This document shows, piece by piece, positions 24,935 through 37,709 of a stretch of 64,000 nucleotides of DNA. Below the pieces are notes generated by a model. That model worked only from the letters and a program-made list of their open reading frames with translations. It did not search any database and was not told the origin of the DNA. Numbering within the stretch: the first letter of the stretch is position 1; every line of letters begins with the position of its first letter. The stretch comes from Asterella californica. Its lineage: Eukaryota > Streptophyta > Marchantiopsida > Marchantiales > Aytoniaceae. The position numbers and the translations under genes were made by a program. The stretch spans positions 4,340,001-4,404,000 of the forward strand of contig JAYKYS010000010.1 of NCBI GenBank assembly GCA_036924285.1, in the 5' to 3' direction.

Positions 24935-26644
24935 TTGGACCAAGGAGGTGGATGATGCGTTTCAGACGATCAAAGCTATTTTGTCAAAGGCGCCAGTATT
25001 GAAGCTGTCGGAGTTCGACAAACCATTCGAGGTGCACACGGATGCGAGCGACTATGCGATTGGTGGAGTGTTGGTGCAGGATGGAAAACCTGTAGCGTAC
25101 GAAAGCAAGAAGCTATCTGGGATAGAGAGTCGATGGTCGACTCACGAGAAGGAACTGTTCGCGGTGGTTCATTGCTTGAGGAAATGACAGCATTACTTGG
25201 GACTTCACAAAACCCAAATGTATACTGACAATATTTCGCTCAAGTACTTTGAGACACAAGATCGGGTGACGCCAAAGCAACTACGGTGGCATGATACCTT
25301 GGCGTTCATGAACGTGGAATTAATCCACAAAGCGGAAAAGGACAATGTGGTTCCTGACGCCTTGAGTCGCAAGGAGGAATATCTTTCATCATCAACACAG
25401 ATTTTGCGAGCTATGTATCCTAAGGAGTCAGACTTGGAGAGGCGAATACGTGAAGGTTACATGGGCGATGACCAAGCGAAGGAGTACCTGGAACAACTCA
25501 AGCGAGGAGTGAAGTTGTAGAACATGCAGCTAAGACATGGTTTACTCATGTTCAAGCAAAGTCGGATTTATGTGGGACAAGGAAAACTTAGGACAAAGTT
25601 GTTAAAAGAATCTCACGATGCGCCCTTATCAGGCCATAACGGAGAAAAGTCCACTTTAGCAGTGATAGCTAAAAAGTTTTATTGGCCCCACATGAAAGAC
25701 GATGTTGCCACTTTGTGAAAACATGTGTAACCTGTCAAACGAACCGCGTTTCTTACGAGAAGAAACAAGGGTTGCTTCATCCTCTGCCGATTCCAGCCAA
25801 ACCTTGGGAAAGCATTAGCATGGACTTCATTACCTCTCTGTCTGACTCGAATAGATACAATGCGATATTTCTGATAGTTGATCGGTTTAGTAAACTAGCG
25901 AAGTTTGCTCCGACTTTAGACACTGCAACAGCGTTCACGACTTCTCGGTTGTTCTTAGATACTTGGTGGCGTTCACATGGATTACCTCGGAGTATTATTT
26001 CAGATAGAGACTTTAAGTTCACAAGTGTCTTTTGAAAACACTTGTTCCAAAAATTGGGGACTAAGTTAAAATTTAGTACCGCCTTTCATCTGAAAACAGA
26101 TGGGCAAACGGAACGAGTTAATTCGGTTCTGAATCAATACTTGAGGAATTATGTGAGCGCAGATCAAAGTGATTGGACAGAGTGGCTTAGTCTTGCGGAG
26201 TATTGCTACAATTCCACGAAGCATTCGGCAACCGGTGAATCGCTCTTCTTGCTGGCTTACGGACGTGAGCAAGAAGGGCCTCTTGACTTGACTCTTGCAG
26301 GGAATTCTACATCGGCACGACCAAGAACACGACAAACATCAGGTGAAGAGTTGAGGGCAGCAATGCAGCGACACCAGGAGCAAGTAAAGAAGAACCTCGA
26401 GAAGACGCAGCAACGATACACGAAGCAGGTAAACAAGCATCGGCGGCAAGTGAAGTTTCAAGTGGGCGAAGAAGTATGGTTAAGTACGAAAAACTCCACA
26501 CTTCCGACAGACATATCGGCGAAATTTTCATCGAAGTTCGCGAGACCTTTTGTCATTGTCAAGAATCCGTACGAAGATGTCTATACATTAGACCTTCCTC
26601 GCGAGTGGCAGTTGCATCTACAAGGGTTAGGAGCAAACTCGATT

Positions 26645-26803
26645 GCTGAACACGAGTAGAGGGGAAGGTGCCTCCTCCATTGTGCGGCGTCCTTGCTGCT
26701 GAACACGGGTAGAGGGGAAGGTGCCTCCTCCATTGTGCGGCGTCCTTGCTGCTGAACACGGGTAGAGGGGAAGGTGCCTCCTCCATTGTGCGGCGTCCTT
26801 GCT
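26645..26803. repeat. Three tandem 53-bp units
   Basis: The unit beginning gctgaacacg and containing gtagaggggaaggtgcctcc starts at 26645, 26698 and 26751 with almost no differences. It sits ~25 bp after the family C fragment ends, so it may mark a breakpoint. As 53 is not a multiple of three, each unit is read in a different frame and the overlapping minus-strand open frames are fortuitous. Confidence 0.93.
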
Positions 26804-28299
26804 TCAGACATTAGTTTCCTCCATAATACAAGAAGGCCAATCTTACATTTGGACGACTCCTTCTAACTCATCGCGAATGTCCGGGTTTGTTCATCGTGGC
26901 AAGAAGAAAAGCCAAAAGAAATTGAAACTTCAGAGCAAGTCTCGCCCACCGCGACAACGATTCCTCCGCTAAGGGGAGAGGCAGGAGGCTCCCCTTTCAC
27001 GAGTCGCAACTTCTCCCGGTGACAACAGAATCCAAATTTCAGAGGGGAGGCCGCATGTACGGACCGATGAGCTCCAGCTTCAAAAACCCAATCAAGGAAC
27101 AAGAGTAAGAGGACAGAGATACGGAGACATTCAGATTCTTCAGCGTCAGTTTGTCCTGCATCTCGTCGGCGCTTCTTCCCTCCCTCGAGAGCTTCAAACC
27201 ATTGCAATTTCCAGTGACCCCTTTCACACTCATGGTTCCGTCCGTGTATCGCACCATTTCACGTACCTTCCTTCCCAAACTAATTTGAAACGAGCCTTGG
27301 AACAACACTGTACTCTTTCTTCTTTTGGGTTCCCTCCCCTTCCTTTCGGTTCCTTGCACTACGAGAACTGAGTTGCGAGTTAGGCATCCAGACCGGTAGT
27401 TGCTGAACAAGATAACAGCTGATATCTGTTAGGTATGCGCTGCCTCAAGTTGATACTACACCACGAACACGGACACTGAATTTGAGACGCAAGCCGCTTC
27501 AGCCTTGAGTGGCGAGCATGTTATGCGGTCCGGCACTGCTAGATATGACGCCTCTGTGTGCCTAGGCAAGGCGAATCAAGACGACTTGGTAAATGTTCTA
27601 GCTCTTGGAAGTTTAACGATTTTCTGTACGTGGAACCAAATTAGACAAATGCCTTCCTGAATCGCACTTCGGTCGCTCGAAGCAGTTCCCATTCTTATGA
27701 GCCCGGAACGTGTACCTTCGATAATGATAACACCTCTATGTACGATCGCTGCTAGGAGAACCTGCTCCGGCGACAGCTCATAAACCAAAAACCTTGCAAA
27801 ACTTGCTTGCTTATGGGAACATTTCACTGCAAATATGAGTGGCAGGTCGTAGGGTGGAAGCTCTACCCTTAGGGCCTCACAGACAGTGTAAAGAAGCTCT
27901 TCTCGTCACCTGCGTTTGCAGTTCGGAGATTTATGCGAGTCCGAATCCGCGAATTGAGCATGCCGCGACTGTGACAAAGAAGTACGCCGTTAAAGCTAAC
28001 AGATCCGCATTTCCCCGCAACGCCGACACGGGTTCGCCATGCTTGGTTCATGCCTGCGCTGACTAGGAAATTCTCGCTGGCGGATCCAGTGGTGGAACAT
28101 GACGCTGATGACAGTCCCTTTGAGCTCGCTGACCAAAGAAAAGGAACTGACATGTATCGCATATACCACTGCACTGACAACGAAACATTCTGCTACAAGA
28201 GTTTCGAGTGGCGACGTGGAAAACGCCGCCAGGACGATCATCACAACCATCTATCTATTTCTGCTTTTTCGATCTAGTACGATTCTACTGCTTGGCCTT
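26804..28299. other. Unassigned interval
   Basis: Several overlapping open frames of 75-125 codons occur on both strands (for example minus 27039-27410 and 26863-27207). GC content is higher than further right, which may explain their length. No family was recognised. Confidence 0.3.
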
Positions 28300-28608
28300 T
28301 TAGCTTCGATGCGTACTGTCAGCTTCCATAACTCTCCAGATATCGTTGGTACAGTTTTCTGTACTTTCTCGATGTTGGACGTTCTCAGGACCTAACAATG
28401 AACCAACCAGCTGATCTTCGTCGTTGAACCTTACGGTGCAGAAATTTACCCACCACTGTGAAGTTTTGTAGGTGTGTATGCGCAGGTCGTCACGCCAAAA
28501 CTGAAGCCCAGTTGTGATCACTTGGAGCTCACAGAGTGTGACAGAAAATACAGCAAAGACCAAGATGGCAATGATGACTTTAGATATTACGTCGTAAGCA
28601 AATCCCAC
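28300..28608 (-). CDS. Hypothetical secreted or membrane protein (possible exon)
   Basis: A 102-codon minus-strand frame. Residues ~8-30 form a hydrophobic stretch (KVIIAILVFAVFSVTLCEL) preceded by few charges, as in a signal peptide or anchor. The rest is polar and rich in Trp, Asn and Glu (QWWVNFCTVRFNDEDQLVG) with one Cys pair. It looks more protein-like than the surrounding frames, but no family is recognised, no introns can be fixed and no promoter was seen. It may be chance. Confidence 0.3.
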   Translation of the reverse strand: MGFAYDVISKVIIAILVFAVFSVTLCELQVITTGLQFWRDDLRIHTYKTSQWWVNFCTVRFNDEDQLVGSLLGPENVQHRESTENCTNDIWRVMEADSTHRS

Positions 28609-30372
28609 AAACCCCAGACATTGTTAACTGTGTTCACCCCACCTCGTATCTCTCCGGTCATCTTACTACATTGTACCCTCATTTTGAACACATCTGCACA
28701 TCTTGTGTCCCAGAGGCTCTGACATAGGTGCCTGAATGTTTTTGTTTTCCTGCAGGAAGAATGTTCTTACCACACCTGTACTCACATATCTCCCACAAAG
28801 CCGCCCCCTCCTTCGGATTCCTCTGTGCTTTATTGGTCACATCCATGGCCTCCATCCTTTTCATGGGAGAAAGAGGATGAGGAGTTTCAAGTGGGGACGG
28901 CGGCAGATTATTTCAGCAAAATCACAAATTCAAAGCATGGGATGAGATCTCCTAACAAATCTTACTCCTTCCGAGATATGACTTTTCAGAACATGTCAAA
29001 ACAAGTATATCCTCAACCACAACCGCTGGTCAAGCAGCCATTAGTGAACAACAGGGTGCATCAGAATATGTCGAGTTATTGGGACCCAAAACTCATTGGA
29101 GTGGACAGCGAGGGACGGTTCGTGCGAGCGGAAACCGAGTTTTGGTTCTGTTCCGGTACGTTATGCTTTAACACTCATTCATGGTATGGGGTTGAATATC
29201 CATGTGGATCCCGAAAATAGTCCTCGATTCGGTTCTAACCAAATTATAGTTTTGTTTTACATTTTTGGAATCATTTTAACTTTTACTATAATGTATGCTG
29301 AAGATTCAGTTCGTCGAGCGCATTCTCTTTTGAACAACATCCACAATAAAGGGGATACGTTTCTAAACCATGATACTTCAGGTTTTCATAAAATTGTAAA
29401 TGTAACTACTAAATACAATAACATATTTATTGTATTTACCAAATCTGATTTGTTCAATCCGGTAGCTCTCAGTTGTTCGATTTTAAGTAACCTAATTTGA
29501 TCCAGAACCGAAACGAAAACCAATTTTAGAACTCCCTAATCATTCATATATTATTCAGATTTATATGATGTTAAGATAACATCCTGAATCAGTTAAAATT
29601 TAAAGAGTTTCAATTCGGAAAATAGTCTTATTCTAAAAAGTCAAATTGCAGTTCAAAACTGAACTGGGCTGGGAACTACCGAAAATCACGCCGAATTGTT
29701 TAAGGAAATCATCATACAAACTACCCTAGGCTGGACTGCAGAGACTAGACTTAAAACTGGGGACAAAATTGAGGAAGATTAAGGCAAATACGTTACCACG
29801 AAGGGAAAGGCAGGTCTGGAAAAGGAATATAGATTATTGGTTTCCCTCATACTAAAATCCAGCTATGGTATGCTCAGGGCTAACCTTGCCCAACGGGAAG
29901 GAGAATGGGGTAGAACTTTAAAATTAGGGTGTTTTTAAACGGCTCCCGTAAAACACTACCGAAAGTTTTATCGAGCATAGGAGCAGGAGATAAATTTTCA
30001 TTACTAGGGGTGTCAAAATTGATGGCGTAGAGTACGGAAAGCATCAACTTTTAAGATCGTTTTTCTTCATAACGGTATACAATTTTTCATGCAAATACTC
30101 ATGTTGTGATTAGAGATTGAAATTTCACGGCGACATTCATTTCTATGGAGACGAAACTCACAGGATCCTGGGATTCTGGATTCTTTTGGTTTCAGTCCGA
30201 ACCTAGACGACGAGAAGAAACTTTCCCGTCTGATCAAATTTTGATACCACCTACTACTTAATGCTTTGGAAGGCCTTGCCTGACGCGGTTTTTCGTGCAG
30301 TGGTTTAATGGTTTATTCTCTTGAATATTATTCACTGTTGTTTATTCATATAGGGTATTGTTGGGTATTGTT
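28609..30372. other. Unassigned interval
   Basis: A plus-strand frame at 28825-29220 contains a polar stretch (WEKEDEEFQVGTAADYFSKI) that could be an exon, unrecognised. From about 29130 the sequence becomes AT-rich; gttttggttctgttccgg near 29140 and an inverted-type gaaccgaaacgaaaacc near 29504 may be ends of a small element. No coding evidence was found. Confidence 0.3.
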
Positions 30373-31033
30373 GCTTATTCACCTCTCTTCCATCTGAAGA
30401 TGGAAGAGTGCTGCAAGCTTAATTAATTCTTCTGACAAGAAGGGTTAGATAATAACTCAATGTATTTATTAATTTATTCTTCTGGTCTAATAGGCTACCG
30501 CACTTGTACCCTCTGAAGTGCATACTCTTGCACTCCACTTATGGATTTTCTAATAACGTTCCCAACGTTCTTGAAATAACTAATATTTAATATTTAAATT
30601 AGAATTAAATTTAATCTAAAATATTTATATAACACTTATAATATTTTTTATATATTAAAGAGAGCAAAAGTTCCAGAATTTTGATTGAGCATGGTTATTC
30701 ACTCTCTTCCATCTTTTGATGAAAGAGTGCTGTAAACTTAATTTATTACTTAACTCTTCTTACGAGAAGGGTAAAGTAATAAACTAAAGTATTTATTGAA
30801 TATTTTAGAACTTTCAATAATTGGCCGGACTTATACAGTTGGAGGCTTGTAGCTATGTACTTCACTTATGGGTTTTCATTTCACGTTTTGGTAATTCTTT
30901 ATATGGTTAATATTTAACACTTGAACATTAAAATTATTTTTTTAAAAAAAATAATATAGAATTTTTATATAATAGTTACAACTTTTCCGATAACATATAC
31001 CGAGCAAAACTTCCCCAAAGGTGGTTGAGCATG
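30373..31033. repeat. Diverged tandem duplication, ~322-340 bp units
   Basis: Both units start with ttattcac and ctcttccatct near 30373 and 30694, share gagaagggt/agaagggt, a run of atatttaa-type AT sequence, and end gagcaaaa..ttcc...ttgagcatg near 30693 and 31033. Many substitutions separate them, so the duplication is old. Confidence 0.75.
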
Positions 31034-31969
31034 CATATACATGCATATTCTCGTAAGAGTAACTCCAGAGGAAACTCAAAGGTAGAACTTTTCTCAAATA
31101 TTCTTGAACCCTAGGGGGTTAATACTTCGGCCAGGAGTCCACGAGTATCTCCGGATGAGAAATAGTGTTGTCAATTCGCACAGACGCGATAAACAATTCA
31201 CGATCCAACATGTCTTGCTGAGTTGTTTTCTTTTAGTTTTTATGTTTAATCTCTGAGAGTTGAGAGTATTACTAAAAGATGTCAAATTATAAAAAAAAAA
31301 TTCATAAAAAGGAGAAAAGTCATAGTTTATCAAATGATAATTTTGTATAGAAGCTTGAGTAATTGTTTTGTATGATCTTTTAGAGGAAAACAATAAAATA
31401 GAGACGTTTTCAGCAATTCGATAGTGATAACCGACAAAGAATCACAATTACATTTAGTCAAAAATAATTGTGTAGACACTTAGCAAGTTTATTATCACAA
31501 AATTGTTAAGAATCATTGGATTTTTAGTCGGTCGAGTTAGGTTAAATATTTATATAAGAATTCAAATCTAGTTCCCACCGGTTAACTATGTATATAAATT
31601 CAAATATAATCTGCACGTTTGAGATAGACATTAGGTTGCCCACTGCACGTATAAGAGAGGCCGATTTTCCCTTGTTCGAGATCTGCACTCCCACTAACTT
31701 GATATTCTTAGTATCCACAAGATTCATCTTCGAGGTTGTTAATCTTGTCAAGGTTAGCACTATTGAACCTCTATCATCACAATATCTCCTGGATGGTCAA
31801 CAGACTAATAGAGGAATTCTCTGAGTTAGTGAGGAGAATCTTACTTACTCGGTCAGAGGCCTTAACTCTACCATCGCGTTCCTTGTCCTTGTGCTTGTCC
31901 TGACATCGTTCTGTCGCTTTACCTTTCATTGTCAACTTTGCTTACAGTTACTACTAGAATGGTCCTTGG
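31034..31969. other. Unassigned AT-rich interval
   Basis: No gene, RNA or terminal repeat recognised. Open frames on both strands are short and low in complexity. Confidence 0.35.
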
Positions 31970-32290
31970 TTAGTTTCAGAATCCTGAAACGTAAATACGG
32001 CATCTTTAGGTTCGATCTTCAAGATGACCAAAACCCTATGGAATCTTGGGTTAGATATCAGGATTCTGAAACCTAACTACGCCATCTTGTGGTTAGATTT
32101 TCAAGATAACAAAAACCTAAATATGAAATATTGGGTGAGATTTTTGGGATGGTTAACTAGAAAAATCTTTGGTTAGGTTTTTGAGGTTTCCAAAAACCTA
32201 ACGAAGTAAATTTTCGCTTAGACTTTTGGATGACCAAAGTCTACGGAATCTTTATTTATGGAATCTTTGGTTCGATTTCCAAGATTTCCA
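31970..32290. repeat. Degenerate short-period repeat
   Basis: Variants of 'ggttagattttcaagat' and 'ccaaaacctaa' alternate through the interval (31975-32270), for example cagaatcctgaaacgtaaat against caggattctgaaacctaact. It behaves as a decayed minisatellite of roughly 45-90 bp period. Confidence 0.5.
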
Positions 32291-32793
32291 GAACAATGGA
32301 CTCGGATCGAGTCTTCTGAATCTGTTGTCAACTTCGAGCTTGTTATCATAACTGATTTTGATGTTAAGGTTCTTATATCTGGTTTGTGTATAATGATGAT
32401 AGGCGGTGGAGTAAACGTACATAACTATTTGGAGATATACGAAGGTGTAAGCTATGACGCAAGAGTAACGACAAACACACGCCGGACTCTCGGACTGACA
32501 GAAGACTTGAAAGCCCATTGTGAGTTTTTGAGATTCATGGTAAATTTCTCACTTTTCTCATCAACTCTCATTTGCAACCTTCACTTGCAACTTTCACTTT
32601 TGGTCAACGAATATTTGTGAGATTTTATCATTGATAACACTCGACTATAAGGAGTTGTCCTTTTCTTATTCCATCAAGAATTGTTTTCATGAAACTCCAA
32701 ACATCAATCATTGTAGTGCACAAATAAACCAACAAATATTCAAAATACTAAAATTAAGTCCGTTCTCACCATGACATAAGTAAACAATGTTCT

Positions 32794-32840
32794 CCAAAAC
32801 ACAATGAAGTCATCAAAACGGTGACTTCATTGTGTTTTGG
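32794..32840. repeat. Perfect 19-bp inverted repeat
   Basis: Arms ccaaaacacaatgaagtca (32794-32812) and its exact complement (32822-32840) are separated by 9 bases. Confidence 0.9.
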
Positions 32841-35800
32841 AAGTACTTCGTCCGTAGGCTCCTTCTAGTTGCTGGTTTATTCTTAGAACTTCACCTTTCC
32901 TATCCTGAAGCGTTTATCACCCAGTAATTCCTACATTAGTAACTATAAACTTCATAGATAACACTCAGAAGAAGACAGACACACCTAGACTCTTAAAAAC
33001 TTGAAATATATACAGAATTCAGACATCAATACAAGAAATGTGCCAAGTATCAACAACACAACTCTTATATCTTTTTTTGTCTGAAAACGACATATCTTAA
33101 TTCTCAAAGTCTAAGACATCGAAGTCAAATGATGGTCATGCCGATGGAACTGGAGGAACTTCTATATTACCTAATAGTGATTCTCTGACATTGTGCTGCA
33201 AATCAAAAACTTCACCCTCTCCTTAAACTCTGTAATCTTCTAACTATCTTTTCTGCAGTAAACTCAATATGAAATTCTTACAAGTGATTCCCACATAACT
33301 GTCTTTTGTAATTTTTGTTTATTTTATTTTTGCATCAACACGACAATGTACATAAAGTCATGTCACTCTGACTTATGGAGGCTCTGGTCTTCATTTTAGA
33401 CTTGTACCTTAACTCCCAAGATTCATTAACTTAACTTCTGCCACTTCTTCTTGCCTCAATGACCTTCTGGAAGGAGTACTCTAGTAGGCTCTTGATAGTT
33501 CTTCAAGTTCAGAAGAAGTTGAAGAACTATTCTCTTTTCACAAGCTCACACTCTTTTCCTCCACCTTTGTAAGAGGTAGGGTTGTTACCTTCTCCTCAAT
33601 GGTAATCTCTCCATACGCTTCCTACATGTGTATCAGATACAAAGTTAATAAAGGTTGAGGATGGATCTCTGACCATCCTTGTGATATATTCTAAAATCTT
33701 TTTCTCCCAATCAACCTCTACACCTTGAATATACATAGTCGATGATTGTCAATATATTTCTTCTTCTCTTGATTAAAGAAAGTCATCCGAAGGCATACGA
33801 AAGCTTTCTTGAGGAGATCTTGATACGTATCCACCGTCCATCCGTTCTTTGGATGTTTAGAGGAACTAAACCAAACCTCCTCATCTATCTCTTTCTTCGA
33901 AACTCCTTTGTTGGTCACTGTTATTCCTCTCTTCTTCTAGAAGATGATATGATTTTCCTCCACGTGGTAGATCTCTGGATTTTACGTCGACCTCTCACTT
34001 GTCTCTTGATTGTGTACTCTTACTACCATATCACACCTTCTTCAGTAATTTCCACTACAATATCTTCATTCTCACATAAAGAAAGGAAAGTTCAGTTTCT
34101 TTTCCTTCTATGCAAATATCTTCACATCAACGAGTGACATGAGCAAACATCTGGTACAAATGTTGGATAAGTCCCCTTGGAAGCTTGAAGATTCACTATT
34201 TATTTTCGTTTACATAAGTGCAACTAAAATAAAGTATTTCTTACTCCAAAAAGAAAAAAATATCAAAACCTTATTTTGTAGAACTAATATATTTTATATC
34301 TATTTTTAAGTTCTAAAGAGAAAAGAGGTTTAACAAATGAAATTTACTCAATACAAAGATCAGAATATAACGACTAAATGTCACATCTTCAAGCTCCTAG
34401 TATTTAGTCTTTAGCCTCTTGGGTAAAGTCAAGACCCATAACGAGGGTAATGCACAACTTTGTGCACTACAAAAGAAATAATCTAAAAAGCTCATGTATT
34501 ATCCAATTTAACTCACAAGTACCCAAGGTCTTTCTTCTGAAACATGGATAATCTTTTTTCTAGTTCCTAGTGTTCTAATACTTCTCCACCTACAAACTTA
34601 GCACAATGTATGGAACTATAGTATCGTTGTGGAACTCACATTCAGATGGAGACTATCCCTTACATATGCCAAAGAGGAAGAAGAAAGGAAATCCTAACTG
34701 AATCTTCTTAACTATCTTCCACTTCGAAAGTCACTTACTCCTGCAAAATTCCATACACTAAATCCAAGCATGAAATCGGATCTCACTCTTGGAAGTGACT
34801 AGACTTCAAAAACCCAAAATATTCACTTTTTGCCGTCATAACTTAAGTCCCTAGCATGCTATACTAAAACATAAGAAGTCTACCCTTAGTGCATTTCATA
34901 TCTCCTCTTCTCATCTTCTAACATCTACTAACTTCTAAATTGCTACGCTTTCTATCCGATCTTCTCCTATCTAATCTTCTTGATCTAACTCTACTCTATT
35001 AGAGTTCTCCTTCGTAAATTTGGGTATCTTCTGAAATCTTCTCTGTCATTTTTTGCACGACCATATTCACATCTGCATTTAATTCCGATCTCGCATTCTA
35101 TATTTCGGAATTCATCTTGCAAAAGAACATCGAGTATACTTGTTGCAAATCTCGAGTCTTTGGAATCTCACTCAAACTTCTGTATTCCGTCTTCTTAACG
35201 ATACTATCAACTGCATAGTAGAAACACACTCTTTCTCCATCCAAGTGATATGACTAACTTCACAAGCTTCCTCCAAGTCTTCAACTTCTCATGCTTTCTT
35301 CTACTTGAAAGAACGTGATGTAGAACAACGTCGCGCATCATCTATAGACATTCTTCTACACGTCTTCTTCATTTTTCTCTTCAACTGCTCTCATTCTCGT
35401 GCTCTCTTCATACTGTTCTATAAGATCCTCACCTTCCTGAACAGCTATTGAATAGTCCAACATCTCTTCATGTTCTTTGTCCGTAACCAACACGGTTTGA
35501 TCGTGAGAATGTGTCTTCTTCTCTTGAATCCGATTTTCCTTCCTAGTTTCTAAAGTTTCAGTTGCTAATTTCTAAGATCTCGCCTCTGAATCTTCTATCG
35601 GCTCGACCTCAACTGCTTCAACTTCCATCGCAACTACCTCATGCTCAGAAGTTCTATCCACTTGGTCCGGCACATTCCACTCTAAGTCAATATTCACCAT
35701 AAGAAGAAACGTCTTCTTCTCTGAATCTGTCCAGAACTTTGGTACTCCTCCAAGTTCTCTTGCATCCGACACCTCATGCTCACAATACAAGTGAACGAGA

Positions 35801-36085
35801 AATCCGGACAAAAGGTGTCTTTGATGATATCTAACTTCTCCACCATCTTTTGGGTTGCTTGGTGGAATATCGTCCCTAATTGACATTCTCACTGAAAATG
35901 ACCTCTTTTTCAGTTGTGTATGTGGGTTTTTACGTCTTGAACAATTCCAAGAGTCCAGTAGCTACTGCTTGTCTCTGCATGTCATGATAGTCTTCCTCTC
36001 GATACTTGCTTATTCCCACCTTCTCGTCTACAAAAAATGTCCCAAAGACTTTTTCATCTACGACAGTCAACATGTTCTACTGCAT

Positions 36086-36142
36086 CAGTATGCCACAACC
36101 TCCAACAACGAATGATTCGTTGTTGGAGGTTGTGGCATACTG
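36086..36142. repeat. Perfect 28-bp palindrome with 1-base centre
   Basis: Left arm 36086-36113 (cagtatgccacaacctccaa then caacgaat) is exactly complementary to 36115-36142 with only g at 36114 between. Such a centre cannot form a normal transcript loop without opening a few pairs, so it is more likely a replication product than an RNA gene. Confidence 0.95.
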
Positions 36143-37298
36143 TGAATCCATTTGAGATCATCCTCCATAGTGCAAAAGTCCATCAAGAATGTTTGCATCT
36201 GAACTTCTCGGAGCTCTCTTCCTTCCTCTCATCTTCCTTGACACAGAAGGCCACACTCGACCCATCTTCCACTCTCTACTCTGGCTGCTAGATGCTTTCA
36301 CTCCTCAGATGTAACAAATGAGCCTCCTTAAGCTAGCTCTAAACTTAAATGCCCAGTCAGTTTTTTGTCAACTAGTTTTCTCCCGAAGCGAGGTTTGCTA
36401 ATAAGGCTCACCATTGTTTATTGATTCTCACTAAACTGAAACAAAGAACATTCTTAAAGTTAATAGATTCATAGAGGGTCCTCTTGGTACCATCTTCGGG
36501 TTTTTTGAAGAACTGTTGTTTATTTGTGTTGACATGTGTCAACAATATTTATTAAAGTAGACGTAAAATACAGATAATTTGTTTTTAGGTTTCACATGAA
36601 ATCTAAAAGCTTATCTGTCACGGGTTCAGTAGGCAATATACGCCGACACCCAGTGCTGACTCATATCGTGGGTGACAAAACTCCTGCTATGGAGAACGCT
36701 GGAATCAAAGATCAACGTTCATTCCAAAATAATTATCTCATGTATGTGGAATGAAAAATCCATGTGTTACCAAGCTAGCTAATCTGCTCCAGATTTGGAG
36801 GAAAAACTGATAAACTACTATGAGCGATAGTGCTATTATAGATTCGTGTCGATCACCATCCCGCATATGTGCCTCAGCTTTTCTAGCCGTCCTAGAATCA
36901 TCATTAGTCTTGTCGTTAGAAAGTTTCATTTTCTTATCAACTTGGTACAAAATATGCACATAAGTGTGCACATTTTGTTCTTTTCAACAAGAACAAGCGA
37001 GCAAAAGTTCTCTGAAATTGATCTTGCATATAGTATTTAATTTAAAAGAAATTGATCATCAAGTCCTCTTACCTGTGAAAGGGCAGCAACACAAGGTTGC
37101 AGAAATCCCAACAGCGAAAGAGAGTTAAAAGCAAATCAAAACAGAAGAAAACCAGAAGAACTGAGTTCTTTTGCAAACTTTCATGATCAAGTTGTGGCTT
37201 GTTGTTTTGGAGAGGTTTGGTTTAGTCATTTCCTGGTCATTTCTGGAATTTCACTATTATAAATTCATGGCTGTTGAGATCCGGTTGAATTCCCTTTA

Positions 37299-37384
37299 AT
37301 TATTTTCATCTGTAATTTGAAGACAATAACAGTCATATAGTATATATATGATTGTTATTTTCTTCAAATTACAGATGAAAATAA
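37299..37384. repeat. Imperfect ~41-bp inverted repeat
   Basis: Arms about 37299-37339 and 37343-37384 share attttcatctgtaatttgaa and its complement perfectly and continue with a few mismatches (acaataacagtcatata against tatatgattgttatttt). Part of the arm, acaataacagtcatatag, is also repeated directly at about 37384-37420. Confidence 0.85.
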
Positions 37385-37625
37385 TAACAGTCATATAGAC
37401 AATAACAGTCATATAGTCATATAGTATATACATATATAGTCCTTGAGACAGAATGAACTATATAATTTTAGGTTATTAATCCATGTTATAGCGCGCAAAG
37501 AGCTCAATGATTCTTACCTTATTTGGAGCTTGTTGCATTGCATGAGAAACACATGCTTCTGTCATTTATATTTTTTTAATTAGTATCAAGTGACCTTGTC
37601 AACATCACATACCGTTTAGGTCGAG

Positions 37626-37709
37626 GAGCTTTGCGCATACACTACTGGCAAGACTTGTTCTGCGCATACACTACTGACAAGTCTTGCCAGTAGTGTATGC
37701 GCAAAGCTC
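37626..37709. repeat. Perfect 32-bp inverted repeat with a copy in the loop
   Basis: Left arm 37626-37657 (gagctttgcgcatacactac then tggcaagacttg) and right arm 37678-37709 are exact complements. The 20-base loop carries tgcgcatacactactg, a second copy of part of the left arm. Confidence 0.95.

Noticed and set aside
26581..26811. Repeat-containing minus-strand protein (TPHNGGGTFPSTR units)
   Set aside because: The 53-bp unit changes frame at each repeat and the frame has no start or context; it is a by-product of the triplication.
29130..29500. Mitochondrial or plastid insert
   Set aside because: The AT-rich frame looked organelle-like at first, but no organelle gene could be recognised.
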